Shown piece after piece: positions 1-8,042 of a stretch of 64,000 nucleotides of DNA. The notes beneath the pieces are model-generated. The model saw nothing but the letters and a program-made list of their open reading frames with translations, was not told the origin of the DNA and did not search any database. Numbering within the stretch: the first letter of the stretch is position 1; every line of letters starts with the position of its first letter. Origin of the DNA: Rhodococcus xishaensis (GTDB lineage: Bacteria; Actinomycetota; Actinomycetes; Mycobacteriales; Mycobacteriaceae); the NCBI RefSeq assembly GCF_004011825.1, contig NZ_RKLO01000005.1, positions 124,001 to 188,000 on the forward strand. The letters are read 5' to 3'. The position numbers and the translations under genes were made by a program.

Positions 1-2844
1 CACGAGCCCGGCCGCGAGATCCACCTCCGCGGTGCCCATCGCGAGCGACGCCTGATTGTGCGGGTCGTCGGCCCGCGCGAGCCCGCCGTGATGCGCCGGG
101 CGGAGCTGCTCGAGTTCCGAACGCGCCTGAGCGATCTGCCCGTCGCCGACCATGGCTGCCACCATGAACCCCCGCACTTGCAGGTTCTCGTCGTAGAGAT
201 GCAGCTTCCAGAGCCCGTCGGCGGAGCGCCGGTAGTAAGCGATGGCCTCGGCGTAACGCCCGGACTGAGCGCAGACGCTGCCCAGGTGTTGACTCAGCAG
301 CGCGTGATCCCACGAATCGGGTTCCTCCGTGAGCGCGAATGCACGCTTCGCGTCCGACTCGGAGCCGTACAGGTCGCCGGTGTTCTGCCGGAGGCTGGAC
401 CTCGCTATCAGCGCGAGGATGCGGGCGTCCGGATCCTCCGAGCGGACGGCGGTCGCGAGCAACCGCGCCAACCCCCGGCCCGTCGCCGGGGTGAGTACCA
501 GCGCCGCTGCGATCCGCAGTCGCTCGGAGATGTCGGACCGCGCGGCGAGGAGGCGTCGCAACCGGGTCCGTGCGATCGCCACCGTGCGGACGTTCCCGTC
601 CGCGGTCACTTGCACGACGGCCAACACGTAGCTGATGGCGAGGTGGTCGCCAGGGACCTCATCGGGCGAGAGAGCCGATCCGTCGAGGTCCAGTAGTCTC
701 GGCGCCCAAGCAGACACCTCGGAGTGGGCACCGCAGGCCGCCCACACGCCCGCGAGCACCGGGAACACCGTCAACGCGGTCCGGGCCTGCCTCTCGGCCA
801 GCGCATGCCGGAGAACGGCTCGTAGGTTGTCGTGCTCGGCTCGGACGCAGTGGGCGACCGAGATCTGTTTGCCGGCAAGGAAATCACGCACGGCCTTCCG
901 GGAGAGCTGTTCGGCCCAATTCGCCGTCCTGCGCCGAACCTCGTCTGCCTCCGACGCGTTCGAATCCGCGAGCAACTGCTCTTCACCGAACTCACGAACG
1001 GTCTCGAGCATGTGGTAGCGCAGCCCGAACGACTCTGTCCCCGGGGCCGGTTCGACGACCGACAGCATCGAATGATTCGCCAGCCCTTCGAGCGCATCGG
1101 CTGCGTCCTCGACGCCGTCCCACTGCGCGACCGCTGTGGCGGCGTCGAGGGTGAACCCGGAGGGGAAGCGGCACAGTCGGCGCAGAGCGGCCCGTTCCGA
1201 CTCCTCCAGCAGGTTCCAACTCCACTCGATGACGGCGTGCAGGTTACGGTGCCGTGCAGGAGACGTGCGGTCACCCGAACGCAGCAGCGCGAAGCGGTCC
1301 ACGAGGCGGGCGTTGATCTCTTCGACGCTCATCGTGCGAACCCGCGCGGCGGCCAACTCGATTGCGAGCGGCAGCCCGTCCAGCGTCCGGCACAGCTGCG
1401 TTACCTCCGACGGATCGAGCCGCGCCGAAGGCCGGACCGCGAGCGCACGTGTCTGGAACAGCTCCGCCGCCGGGGACTCGGCGTCGCCGATCGCCAGCGG
1501 CGGCAACGGATACACGGCCTCGGCGGTGATCGACATCGGGGAGCGACTGGTGGCGAGCACAGTGAGTTGGTCACTCGCCCCGATCAGGTCGGACACGACC
1601 TCGGCGACATCGTCGACAAGGTGCTCGCAGTTGTCGAGCACCAACAGGGACGGCCCAGTGGACAGCGCGTCGCGCAGTCGCTGCCGGACGTCATGGATGT
1701 GCGTGCGCGTCAGCGTGCCTGGCCTGAGGTCGCTCTCGCTGAGGCCCAGGGTGCCGCTGATGGCGGCGACCAGGTCCTCTCCGCTGCGTACCGACGCGAG
1801 TTCGACGAGTGCGACCGGCATCCGTCCGGCCACACGGGTACCGAGCGCATGGGCCACCCGGGTCTTGCCGGTACCACCCGGCCCCAGCACCGTGACAACG
1901 CGCGAACGCTCGAGCAGGCGCTCGAGTGCGGCTAGATCTTCCGTTCGGCCGAGCAGTGGGTTCGGCGCGGCGCGCAATCCGATCACTTTCGGCAATGTTG
2001 CGGGTTCAGATCCGCGTGTTGGACTCAGGTCATCCCGGACGGCCCGGATCACAGGCTCGGCGCCGTCGCGCAGGATGGCCGCGTTGAGGTCGACGAGCCG
2101 CGCCGACGGGTCGGCCCCGAGTCGAGCAGCCAGCCGGTCCCGCAGACCCGCGAACACCTCCAGCGCCTCGTTGGATCGCCCCGCACCGTGCAGGCACTCC
2201 ATCAGCACGGCGTGCGCACCCTCGTCCAAGGGCGCAGCATCCGTGATGGCGCGGGCCTTCGGGAGCGCTCGCTCGAACTCACCCAAGGCGATCAGTGCGT
2301 TGAGTTCCGTCGCGGCGAGCGCGTCGCGGTATGACACGGCCTCCCTCGCCAGGTCCCGCGCAAGGTCGCCGTCGGACAGGTCCGCCCCCGGCTCGCCGCG
2401 CCACAGCGAGTTGGCCAGACGCACGGTCTCTATGGCACCGAGATGATCGCCTTCGGCATGTTTCTCGCCCGCCGCGCGGGCAAGTAGGTCCGCCTGTGTG
2501 AGATCGACCTGTTCGGCTGCAAGGGTGAGCCGGTAGCCTGCAGGCCCGGCCTCGACAGCGCCGTCCGGCAGCACCGCTCGGAGCCTCGAGATCTGGGTGT
2601 GCAGGGCATTCGCCGGCGACTTGGGTGGCGCGTCGCCCCACACGTCCTCGACGAGAGCCGCAACGCCACGACTTCTTCCGGGCCGCCGCGCGAGCGCGAC
2701 CAGCAGACTTCGAGCCCGGGCTCCGGCCAGTGGGACCAGGGCGCCGTCCCTGCGGGTGGCGACAGCGCCCAGCACGGCCACCTCCACCTCGACGGACAGT
2801 CGCGCAGGTGCAGGAATGCCGGGGATTCTCGTAACAGGCTGCAC
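1..2844 (-). CDS. AfsR/SARP-type transcriptional regulator with NB-ARC ATPase domain (partial, C-terminus off left edge)
   Basis: Reads leftward off the window edge; 948 codons are visible. The N-terminal part (about residues 18-260) has the layout of the SARP winged helix plus bacterial transcriptional activator domain, including LVEDVWGD and ALHTQISRLR. An NB-ARC-like ATPase follows, with Walker A GPGGTGKTR near residue 320 and Walker B LLVLDNCEH near 400, then helical TPR-like sequence to the edge. Proteins of this build are DNA-binding activators, often of secondary metabolism, gated by nucleotide binding; the targets here are unknown. The start is the GTG at 2844, with a TACGCT box 8 nt upstream and no clear RBS; GTG at 2787 is an in-frame alternative. 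It is divergent from menA with 69 bp between them. Confidence 0.85.
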   Translation of the reverse strand, partial: MQPVTRIPGIPAPARLSVEVEVAVLGAVATRRDGALVPLAGARARSLLVALARRPGRSRGVAALVEDVWGDAPPKSPANALHTQISRLRAVLPDGAVEAGPAGYRLTLAAEQVDLTQADLLARAAGEKHAEGDHLGAIETVRLANSLWRGEPGADLSDGDLARDLAREAVSYRDALAATELNALIALGEFERALPKARAITDAAPLDEGAHAVLMECLHGAGRSNEALEVFAGLRDRLAARLGADPSARLVDLNAAILRDGAEPVIRAVRDDLSPTRGSEPATLPKVIGLRAAPNPLLGRTEDLAALERLLERSRVVTVLGPGGTGKTRVAHALGTRVAGRMPVALVELASVRSGEDLVAAISGTLGLSESDLRPGTLTRTHIHDVRQRLRDALSTGPSLLVLDNCEHLVDDVAEVVSDLIGASDQLTVLATSRSPMSITAEAVYPLPPLAIGDAESPAAELFQTRALAVRPSARLDPSEVTQLCRTLDGLPLAIELAAARVRTMSVEEINARLVDRFALLRSGDRTSPARHRNLHAVIEWSWNLLEESERAALRRLCRFPSGFTLDAATAVAQWDGVEDAADALEGLANHSMLSVVEPAPGTESFGLRYHMLETVREFGEEQLLADSNASEADEVRRRTANWAEQLSRKAVRDFLAGKQISVAHCVRAEHDNLRAVLRHALAERQARTALTVFPVLAGVWAACGAHSEVSAWAPRLLDLDGSALSPDEVPGDHLAISYVLAVVQVTADGNVRTVAIARTRLRRLLAARSDISERLRIAAALVLTPATGRGLARLLATAVRSEDPDARILALIARSSLRQNTGDLYGSESDAKRAFALTEEPDSWDHALLSQHLGSVCAQSGRYAEAIAYYRRSADGLWKLHLYDENLQVRGFMVAAMVGDGQIAQARSELEQLRPAHHGGLARADDPHNQASLAMGTAEVDLAAGLV

Positions 2845-2852
2845 AAACGGCG

Positions 2853-2858
2853 AGCGTA
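2853..2858 (-). promoter_or_regulatory. Candidate -10 box (TACGCT) of the AfsR-type regulator
   Basis: TACGCT fits TAnnnT and ends 8 nt before the GTG at 2844, which would give a leaderless or nearly leaderless mRNA. No good -35 element is visible. Confidence 0.35.
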
Positions 2859-2913
2859 TTGGACGAGCCGACGCGCGGCCACTTTGAAACTCTGAAGGTG
2901 ACAGGATCGAGGC

Positions 2914-3783
2914 ATGGCTTCTGTGTCCCAGTGGATCGAAGGCGCCCGACCGCGCACCCTCCCGAACGCAATCGCACCAGTCCTCGCGGGCACCGGCGCG
3001 GCCGCCTCGCTCGACGCCGCGGTGTGGTGGAAGGCGCTTCTCGCGCTGATCGTGTCGCTCTCGTTGATCGTCGGGGTGAACTTCGCCAATGACTACTCGG
3101 ACGGTATCCGTGGCACCGACGACGAGCGAGTGGGCCCGCTGCGTCTCGTCGGCTCCAAGCTCGCTTCGCCAGCCGCGGTGAAGACCGCAGCGATGCTGTG
3201 CTTCGCGGTGGCTGCGGTGGCCGGGCTCGTCCTGGCGCTGTTGTCGGCGTGGTGGCTGGTTCTGGTCGGCGCGCTGTGCATCCTCGGCGCCTGGTACTAC
3301 ACCGGCGGCAAGAAACCATACGGATACAGCGGTTTCGGCGAGATCGCGGTGTTCGTGTTCTTCGGCCTCGTCGCGGTCCTCGGTACCCAGTTCGTCCAGG
3401 CCGGCCGGGTCGACTGGGTCGGCCTGCTGGCCGCTGTCGCGGTCGGCTCGTACTCGAGCGCCGTGCTCGTTGCCAACAACCTGCGCGACATCCCTTCCGA
3501 CACCGAGTCCGGGAAGATCACGCTCGCAGTCAAACTCGGCGACGCACGTACCCGCATCCTGCACCTGGTCCTGCTGATCGTCCCGTTCGTCGTCACCGCC
3601 GCGCTGGTCGTGCGCACGCCCTGGGCGCTCGTCGGGTTCGTTGCGCTGCCGCTCGCGGTGCGAGCCAACGCCCCGGTGCGCGGCGGCAGCCGTGGCCCGG
3701 CGCTGATCCCGGCACTGGCGATCACCGGCCAGTCGATGTTGTTGTGGGCCACGGCAACCGGGCTGGCGCTCGGCCTGACCTGA
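2914..3783 (+). CDS. menA: 1,4-dihydroxy-2-naphthoate prenyltransferase MenA
   Basis: Membrane UbiA-family prenyltransferase of 289 residues that attaches a polyprenyl chain to 1,4-dihydroxy-2-naphthoate, giving demethylmenaquinone for the respiratory chain. The Mg/prenyl-diphosphate motif [11 protein letters not shown] is at residues 59-69, and a second Asp-rich stretch, [14 protein letters not shown], lies in the later half. Several hydrophobic segments agree with an integral membrane enzyme. The ATG at 2914 follows AGGATCGAGGC, a modest RBS. As recalled, the M. tuberculosis orthologue is Rv0534c, which anchors this end of the syntenic block. Confidence 0.95.
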   Translation: MASVSQWIEGARPRTLPNAIAPVLAGTGAAASLDAAVWWKALLALIVSLSLIVGVNFANDYSDGIRGTDDERVGPLRLVGSKLASPAAVKTAAMLCFAVAAVAGLVLALLSAWWLVLVGALCILGAWYYTGGKKPYGYSGFGEIAVFVFFGLVAVLGTQFVQAGRVDWVGLLAAVAVGSYSSAVLVANNLRDIPSDTESGKITLAVKLGDARTRILHLVLLIVPFVVTAALVVRTPWALVGFVALPLAVRANAPVRGGSRGPALIPALAITGQSMLLWATATGLALGLT

Positions 3784-3799
3784 CAGACCGTCCTCGGCG

Positions 3800-4180
3800 T
3801 CAGCGCTTGTCCGGGACGAGGGCACTGAGCACGACATTGACCAGCGAGATGATCAGCGCTCCCCACACTGCGGTCCAGAAGCCGTCGACACTGAGGCCCC
3901 AATCGGTCTGCGAACTGATCCACGACGTCAGCAGCAGCATCAACGCATTGATGACCAGGGTGAACAGGCCGAGCGTGAGGATGAGCAGGGGCAGCGAGAG
4001 TAGCTTCACGATCGGCTTCACGAATGCGTTGACCGCGGTGAATACCAGAGCGATGCCGAGGACGATCAAGACGTCCGCGCCGGTCCCCTCCCCTGAGCGG
4101 GCTATCTCGATACCACTCACCCACTGCGAGGCGAGCCAGATGGCGAACGCGTTGATCACCAGACGAATCACGAATGTCAT
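3800..4180 (-). CDS. Phage-holin-4_2-family membrane protein
   Basis: A 126-residue protein with about four hydrophobic helices and the motif FTAVNAFVKPIVKLLSLPL, typical of the widespread bacterial family named phage holin family 4_2. Despite the name, members are usually housekeeping inner-membrane proteins of unknown role; there is no lysis gene or other phage gene here. It converges on menA with 16 bp between the stop codons. Family assignment is from the conserved pattern; function is unknown. Confidence 0.8.
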   Translation of the reverse strand: MTFVIRLVINAFAIWLASQWVSGIEIARSGEGTGADVLIVLGIALVFTAVNAFVKPIVKLLSLPLLILTLGLFTLVINALMLLLTSWISSQTDWGLSVDGFWTAVWGALIISLVNVVLSALVPDKR

Positions 4181-4244
4181 GGATTCATGCTGGCACGAAC
4201 GAGTCCGGCACGAGAGTTGCGGTGGGCGGTGACTCGCCGAAAAG

Positions 4245-4595
4245 TCACTCCCGTCGGACGATGGCCGCGTTCAACCGAAGCCGCTCATGCAAGAAGTGTT
4301 CGATGCGATCGATCTCGTCGTCGGAGCAATCGAGCAAGACCTTCACTTCGACGTCGCGCCTCGTCAGATCCGCGGTGAGCGCAACCGCGACGATGCCCGT
4401 GCCGTCTGCCGACCCACGGAACACGTCCACGCCCTCCCGGTCCCGACCCGCCGTCTCCTCGAGGTAGCCGTGGTCGACGGGGTAGACGACTTCCGGGAAC
4501 CGCGTGTGTGCACTCCCCCTCGGACGGTCGATTCGCAGCGGAGTCTTACGGACCAATTCGTCGAGGGCCGCGAAGTACGCCGCGAGGTTCGTCAT
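4245..4595 (-). CDS. Small inorganic-pyrophosphatase-like protein
   Basis: A 116-residue soluble protein. FPEVVYPVDHGYLEET resembles the EVVYPVDYGYIEGT strand of family I inorganic pyrophosphatases, and VDVFRGS sits where the DxxD metal-binding segment would be. It is much shorter than a real pyrophosphatase (about 160-180 residues), and several acidic metal ligands are not obvious. It may be a degenerate homologue with another role. Orthologues in related genera carry the pyrophosphatase name, so activity should not be assumed. Confidence 0.65.
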   Translation of the reverse strand: MTNLAAYFAALDELVRKTPLRIDRPRGSAHTRFPEVVYPVDHGYLEETAGRDREGVDVFRGSADGTGIVAVALTADLTRRDVEVKVLLDCSDDEIDRIEHFLHERLRLNAAIVRRE

Positions 4596-4775
4596 GGTTC
4601 AAGCCTGCCACGACGAGCGAGGCCGGCGGCCCAGAACTGCGGGCAGTAGGCAGGTATGTCAAAGAGGTCCGCCAATGCACCTCACCCCGACGCACCACAC
4701 CGCCAAGAACCTCGTGACCGCAACGGCCTAACCTCGAATCGAAACGACCAATCGACCGGAACGGGAGAACCCCTC

Positions 4776-5081
4776 ATGCTGAGCAAGACTGCCACCTCCG
4801 CCCTCGCCGCCGCGGGACTCGTCGGCGGGTATGCCGTCGCCCGCCAGACCGGCAACCGCCAGCTCGGTGGCGCGGTGCTCGCGGCAGTCGGAGGCGTCTG
4901 CACGTACAACTGGGCCAAGAGCTCGGGACCGGGGCGGGCCGCAGCACTCCTCGGCACCTACGTCGCGGCGTTCGGCGGCTCGCACCCCCTCGCGAAGAAG
5001 ATCGGTGCCTGGCCCTCGGTCGGGGTTGTCGCCGGGAGCACCGCGCTCGTGTCCCAGCTCGTTTCCAAGTCTGACGGGTAG
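4776..5081 (+). CDS. Small alanine/glycine-rich hypothetical protein
   Basis: A 101-residue protein rich in Ala, Gly and Val with two or three weakly hydrophobic stretches, probably membrane-associated. I do not recognise the family. ATG 4776 was chosen because GGGAG lies just upstream; an in-frame ATG at 4656 would add 40 charged residues but lacks an RBS. The gene stands alone between the pyrophosphatase-like gene and the MFS operon, and nothing around it suggests a role. Confidence 0.6.
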   Translation: MLSKTATSALAAAGLVGGYAVARQTGNRQLGGAVLAAVGGVCTYNWAKSSGPGRAAALLGTYVAAFGGSHPLAKKIGAWPSVGVVAGSTALVSQLVSKSDG

Positions 5082-5186
5082 CGGTCTTTGGCCTAGTCAG
5101 CGCGGTTGCCGGGCGCCAGCGATCGCGCAGCGAGAGTGTCCCGTGTAGGGGTGTTGCAGGCGAGGATCGGATCGCAAAAGAAACTC

Positions 5187-5215
5187 TTGCCATACCACAC
5201 TAACGGATCTAGGTT
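5187..5215 (+). promoter_or_regulatory. Sigma-70-type promoter of the MFS-MFS-GH3 operon
   Basis: TTGCCA at 5187-5192 and TAGGTT at 5210-5215 are separated by 17 bp, a standard -35/-10 arrangement about 90 bp upstream of the first transporter gene. It is the best promoter match in the 226-bp gap before the operon. Confidence 0.55.
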
Positions 5216-5216
5216 T

Positions 5217-5237
5217 CACAGTGGACATTGAACTGTG
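5217..5237. promoter_or_regulatory. Inverted repeat at the start site of the sugar operon (candidate operator)
   Basis: CACAGT at 5217-5222 and ACTGTG at 5232-5237 form an inverted repeat with 9 bp between the arms, directly downstream of the -10 box, where a repressor would block initiation. A further CACAGT lies near 5251. The binding protein is unknown; the nearby GntR protein (10552-10944) has a different palindrome at its own promoter. Confidence 0.45.
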
Positions 5238-5307
5238 GCGCGAATCACGGCCACAGTAACTCATCGCGTAATCAGCCATCCCGCCGACTTCGGCTGGAGG
5301 AGTTCTC

Positions 5308-6621
5308 ATGGCCACGACTGCAGATGGCACTCCGGGGGAAGGTGAGAACCGCGGCCCAAGCGTCGGGTTGGCCGAACACCAACCCCTGAGTCCGCCGACC
5401 GAGATGCCCAAGCCACGGGTTCTCGCCGCGTTCGCATTCGCGCAGTTCGCTCTTTTCGTTGCACTGCTCGGGCCGCCGACAGTGAGCATCGCGATCAAAC
5501 TGACCGCAGTGGTCGGGTCCGACAACGCACCACAGGCAGCGGGGTTGGTTCTCGGCGTCGGCGCGATCGCGGCACTGGTCGCCGGCCCCATATTCGGTTA
5601 CCTGTCCGACCGCACCACCGGACCTTGGGGACGCCGACGGCCATGGATGATCGGCGGCAGCATCGGACTCGCTCTGTGTCTGCTCGTCATGGCGGTCAGC
5701 GACAGCGTTCCGGTTCTGGTCGTCAGCTGGTTCGTAGCGCAACTCGTCGCGAACGCGGCCTTGGCGGCCTACTTGGCCACCATCGCCGATCAGATTCCCG
5801 TCCACCGGCACGCAAGCATCTCGGCGTTGGTGAACGTCATGCAGCAGGCAGGGATTCTCGTCGCCGTCTACGCCGTGAGTTTCCTGTCGTCGAACATCGT
5901 TGCGATCTTCATGGTCCCAGCCGCCATCGGCGTGGTCGGCATGGTCGTGTACTCACTCGTACTTCCGGACAAGCCGCTGCTCGAGAGGCCTCCGTCACGG
6001 GGTGCGCGCGAATGGCTTTCGTTGATCTGGGTTGACCCGCGCAAGCACCCGGACTTCGCCTGGGCGTTCCTCTCGCGCTTCCTGTTCTTCATCGGTCTCT
6101 TCCTGTTCACCTCTTTCCGGCTGTTCTGGATGCAAGACCGCATCGGTCTCGATACCGATACCGCCGCCTCGGTCGTGGCCACCGGGGTACTCATATACAC
6201 GGTGATCCTGATGATCACCGGGCAGATTGCCGGGGTGGTCTCCGATCGGATCAAACGGCGCAAACCCCTGGTATTCATCTCGGTCGCAATGTCCGCGCTC
6301 GGCTTCGGAATGCTTGCCGGTGTCACCACGGTCACCGGCTTCTACGTGGTCGAAGCAATCCTCGGGATCGCGTACGGGATCTACTTCGGGGCCGACCTCG
6401 CCCTGGTCATCGAGGTGCTTCCCGATCCCGAGAACATCGCGAAGGACCTCGGGATCTTCAACATCGCCAACGCCGCCCCCCAATCACTCGCGCCGTTGTT
6501 CGGTGCAGGGCTACTCGCCATCGGATCGGGGGGCCAGAACTACACGCTCCTCTACATCGTCAGCGCTGTAGTAGCACTGCTCGGAGCCGTCGCCATCCTA
6601 CCGGTGAAGAAGGTGAGGTAA
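5308..6621 (+). CDS. MFS transporter, SLC45/glycoside-type (first paralogue)
   Basis: A 437-residue integral membrane protein with about 12 hydrophobic segments. The major facilitator loop motif GYLSDRTTGPWGRRRPW falls near residues 96-112, and DRIKRRK is the matching loop of the second half. The SDRTxGxxGRRRP form is seen in disaccharide/glycoside MFS transporters. GGAGGAG precedes the ATG at 5308. It is first in an operon with a second MFS gene and a GH3 glycosidase, so import of a glucoside or related glycoside is inferred. Substrate and direction are not visible in the sequence. Confidence 0.85.
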   Translation: MATTADGTPGEGENRGPSVGLAEHQPLSPPTEMPKPRVLAAFAFAQFALFVALLGPPTVSIAIKLTAVVGSDNAPQAAGLVLGVGAIAALVAGPIFGYLSDRTTGPWGRRRPWMIGGSIGLALCLLVMAVSDSVPVLVVSWFVAQLVANAALAAYLATIADQIPVHRHASISALVNVMQQAGILVAVYAVSFLSSNIVAIFMVPAAIGVVGMVVYSLVLPDKPLLERPPSRGAREWLSLIWVDPRKHPDFAWAFLSRFLFFIGLFLFTSFRLFWMQDRIGLDTDTAASVVATGVLIYTVILMITGQIAGVVSDRIKRRKPLVFISVAMSALGFGMLAGVTTVTGFYVVEAILGIAYGIYFGADLALVIEVLPDPENIAKDLGIFNIANAAPQSLAPLFGAGLLAIGSGGQNYTLLYIVSAVVALLGAVAILPVKKVR

Positions 6622-6675
6622 AGCCCTGATCCAAACTCGGGCCGCGCTGACTTGCCAACGCGGAGAGGAGTTCTG

Positions 6676-8001
6676 ATGTCAGCGGGTACGCCGACAGGTC
6701 CTGGCGACGTCGAGCGCGGAAGCGCAGAAAATGCTCCGAACCCTCCTCCAGCTGAAGGCTCGGTGCTCGCTCCCCCAACTGAGATGCCCCGGATCCCGTT
6801 TCTGGTCGCATTCGGGTTCGCGCAGTTCGCGCTGTTCGTGGCGCTGCTGGGGCCGGTGCTGGTGAGCATGGGGATCAAGCTGATCTCTCTGGTCGGCGAA
6901 GACGATGCGCCCCAGGCCACCGGATTGGTACTCGGTGTCGGAGCGATCGCCGCAATGATCGCCAATCCCGTCTTCGGGCATATCTCGGACCGCACCACCG
7001 GACCGTTGGGCCGCCGCCGACCGTGGATCATCCTGGGAAGTGTAGGGCTGGCCGTGGCCCTACTCGCTATCGCGCTCGCCAACAGCGTCGTCATGCTGGT
7101 GATCGGCTGGTTCGTAGCACAGATATTGGCCAACGCCGCCTTCGCTGCCTATCTCGCAACCATCGCCGACCAGATCCCACCCCACCGGCACGCAAGTATT
7201 TCCGGGTTCGTCAACGTCACTCAGAACCTCGGAATCCTCGCCTCTACCTATATCGCCAGCTTCTTCGAATCGAACCTGCTGGCATTGTTCATGGTGCCGG
7301 CAACGATCGGCGTGGTCGGCATGACCGCCTACGCGATCGTGCTTCCCGACAAGCCACTCACCGTCAAACCTCCGCGACAGAGCGCTTTCGGATTCTTGAA
7401 ACTGTTCTGGGTGAACCCGCGCAAGCACCCGGACTTCGTCCTAGTCTTGCTCTCGCGCTTGCTGCTCTTCCTGGGCATGTACCTATTCGTCACTTTCCGG
7501 CTGTTCTGGATGCAAGATCGCGTGGGTCTCGACCTGAGCTCCGCAACCAGCGCTGTCGCCACCGGAGTGCTGATCTACACGATTGCCTTGCTGGCGACCA
7601 GCCAGATCGCCGGCTATATCGCCGATCGACTGAATCGCCGCAAGGCGCCGGTATTCATATCGACCATGATCTTTGCCATCGGCACAATGTTCTTGATCGG
7701 CGTCGATACCGTCGCGGGCTTCTACATAGTCGAAGCAGTCCTGGGTGTCGCCTACGGGATCTACTTCGCCTCCGACTTCGCTCTCGTGTTGGCCGTTCTG
7801 CCCGACCCGAACAACGTCGCGAAGGATCTCGGCGTGTTCAACATGGCGAACGCCATCCCGCAATCACTTGCGCCGCTGATCGGCGCGGTACTGCTCGAAG
7901 TCGGGGGCGGCGGGCAAAACTACACGGTGTTGCTCGGCGTCGCCACAGTGATGGTGTTCCTCGGAGCACTGGCAATCATTCCCATCAAATCGGTGCGGTG
8001 A
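6676..8001 (+). CDS. MFS transporter, SLC45/glycoside-type (second paralogue)
   Basis: A 441-residue paralogue of the preceding transporter, closely similar along its whole length: GHISDRTTGPLGRRRPW, DRLNRRK and the stretch FRLFWMQDR are shared almost exactly. This indicates a tandem duplication. ATG 6676 is preferred over upstream in-frame codons because GGAGAGGAG lies 5-6 nt upstream. It is 54 bp after the first transporter and 41 bp before the glycosidase, consistent with one transcript. The N-terminal 35 residues, rich in Pro and Gly, differ most between the copies. Confidence 0.85.
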   Translation: MSAGTPTGPGDVERGSAENAPNPPPAEGSVLAPPTEMPRIPFLVAFGFAQFALFVALLGPVLVSMGIKLISLVGEDDAPQATGLVLGVGAIAAMIANPVFGHISDRTTGPLGRRRPWIILGSVGLAVALLAIALANSVVMLVIGWFVAQILANAAFAAYLATIADQIPPHRHASISGFVNVTQNLGILASTYIASFFESNLLALFMVPATIGVVGMTAYAIVLPDKPLTVKPPRQSAFGFLKLFWVNPRKHPDFVLVLLSRLLLFLGMYLFVTFRLFWMQDRVGLDLSSATSAVATGVLIYTIALLATSQIAGYIADRLNRRKAPVFISTMIFAIGTMFLIGVDTVAGFYIVEAVLGVAYGIYFASDFALVLAVLPDPNNVAKDLGVFNMANAIPQSLAPLIGAVLLEVGGGGQNYTVLLGVATVMVFLGALAIIPIKSVR

Positions 8002-8042
8002 ACGTCCCACCGCATCAGCAGGGTCTGCGAAGGAAGAAGACC

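Noticed and set aside
1136-2446. 436-codon plus-strand open frame
   Set aside because: Shadow of the AfsR/SARP-type regulator, whose minus-strand frame has Walker motifs. The Ser/Arg-rich sequence has no family signature.
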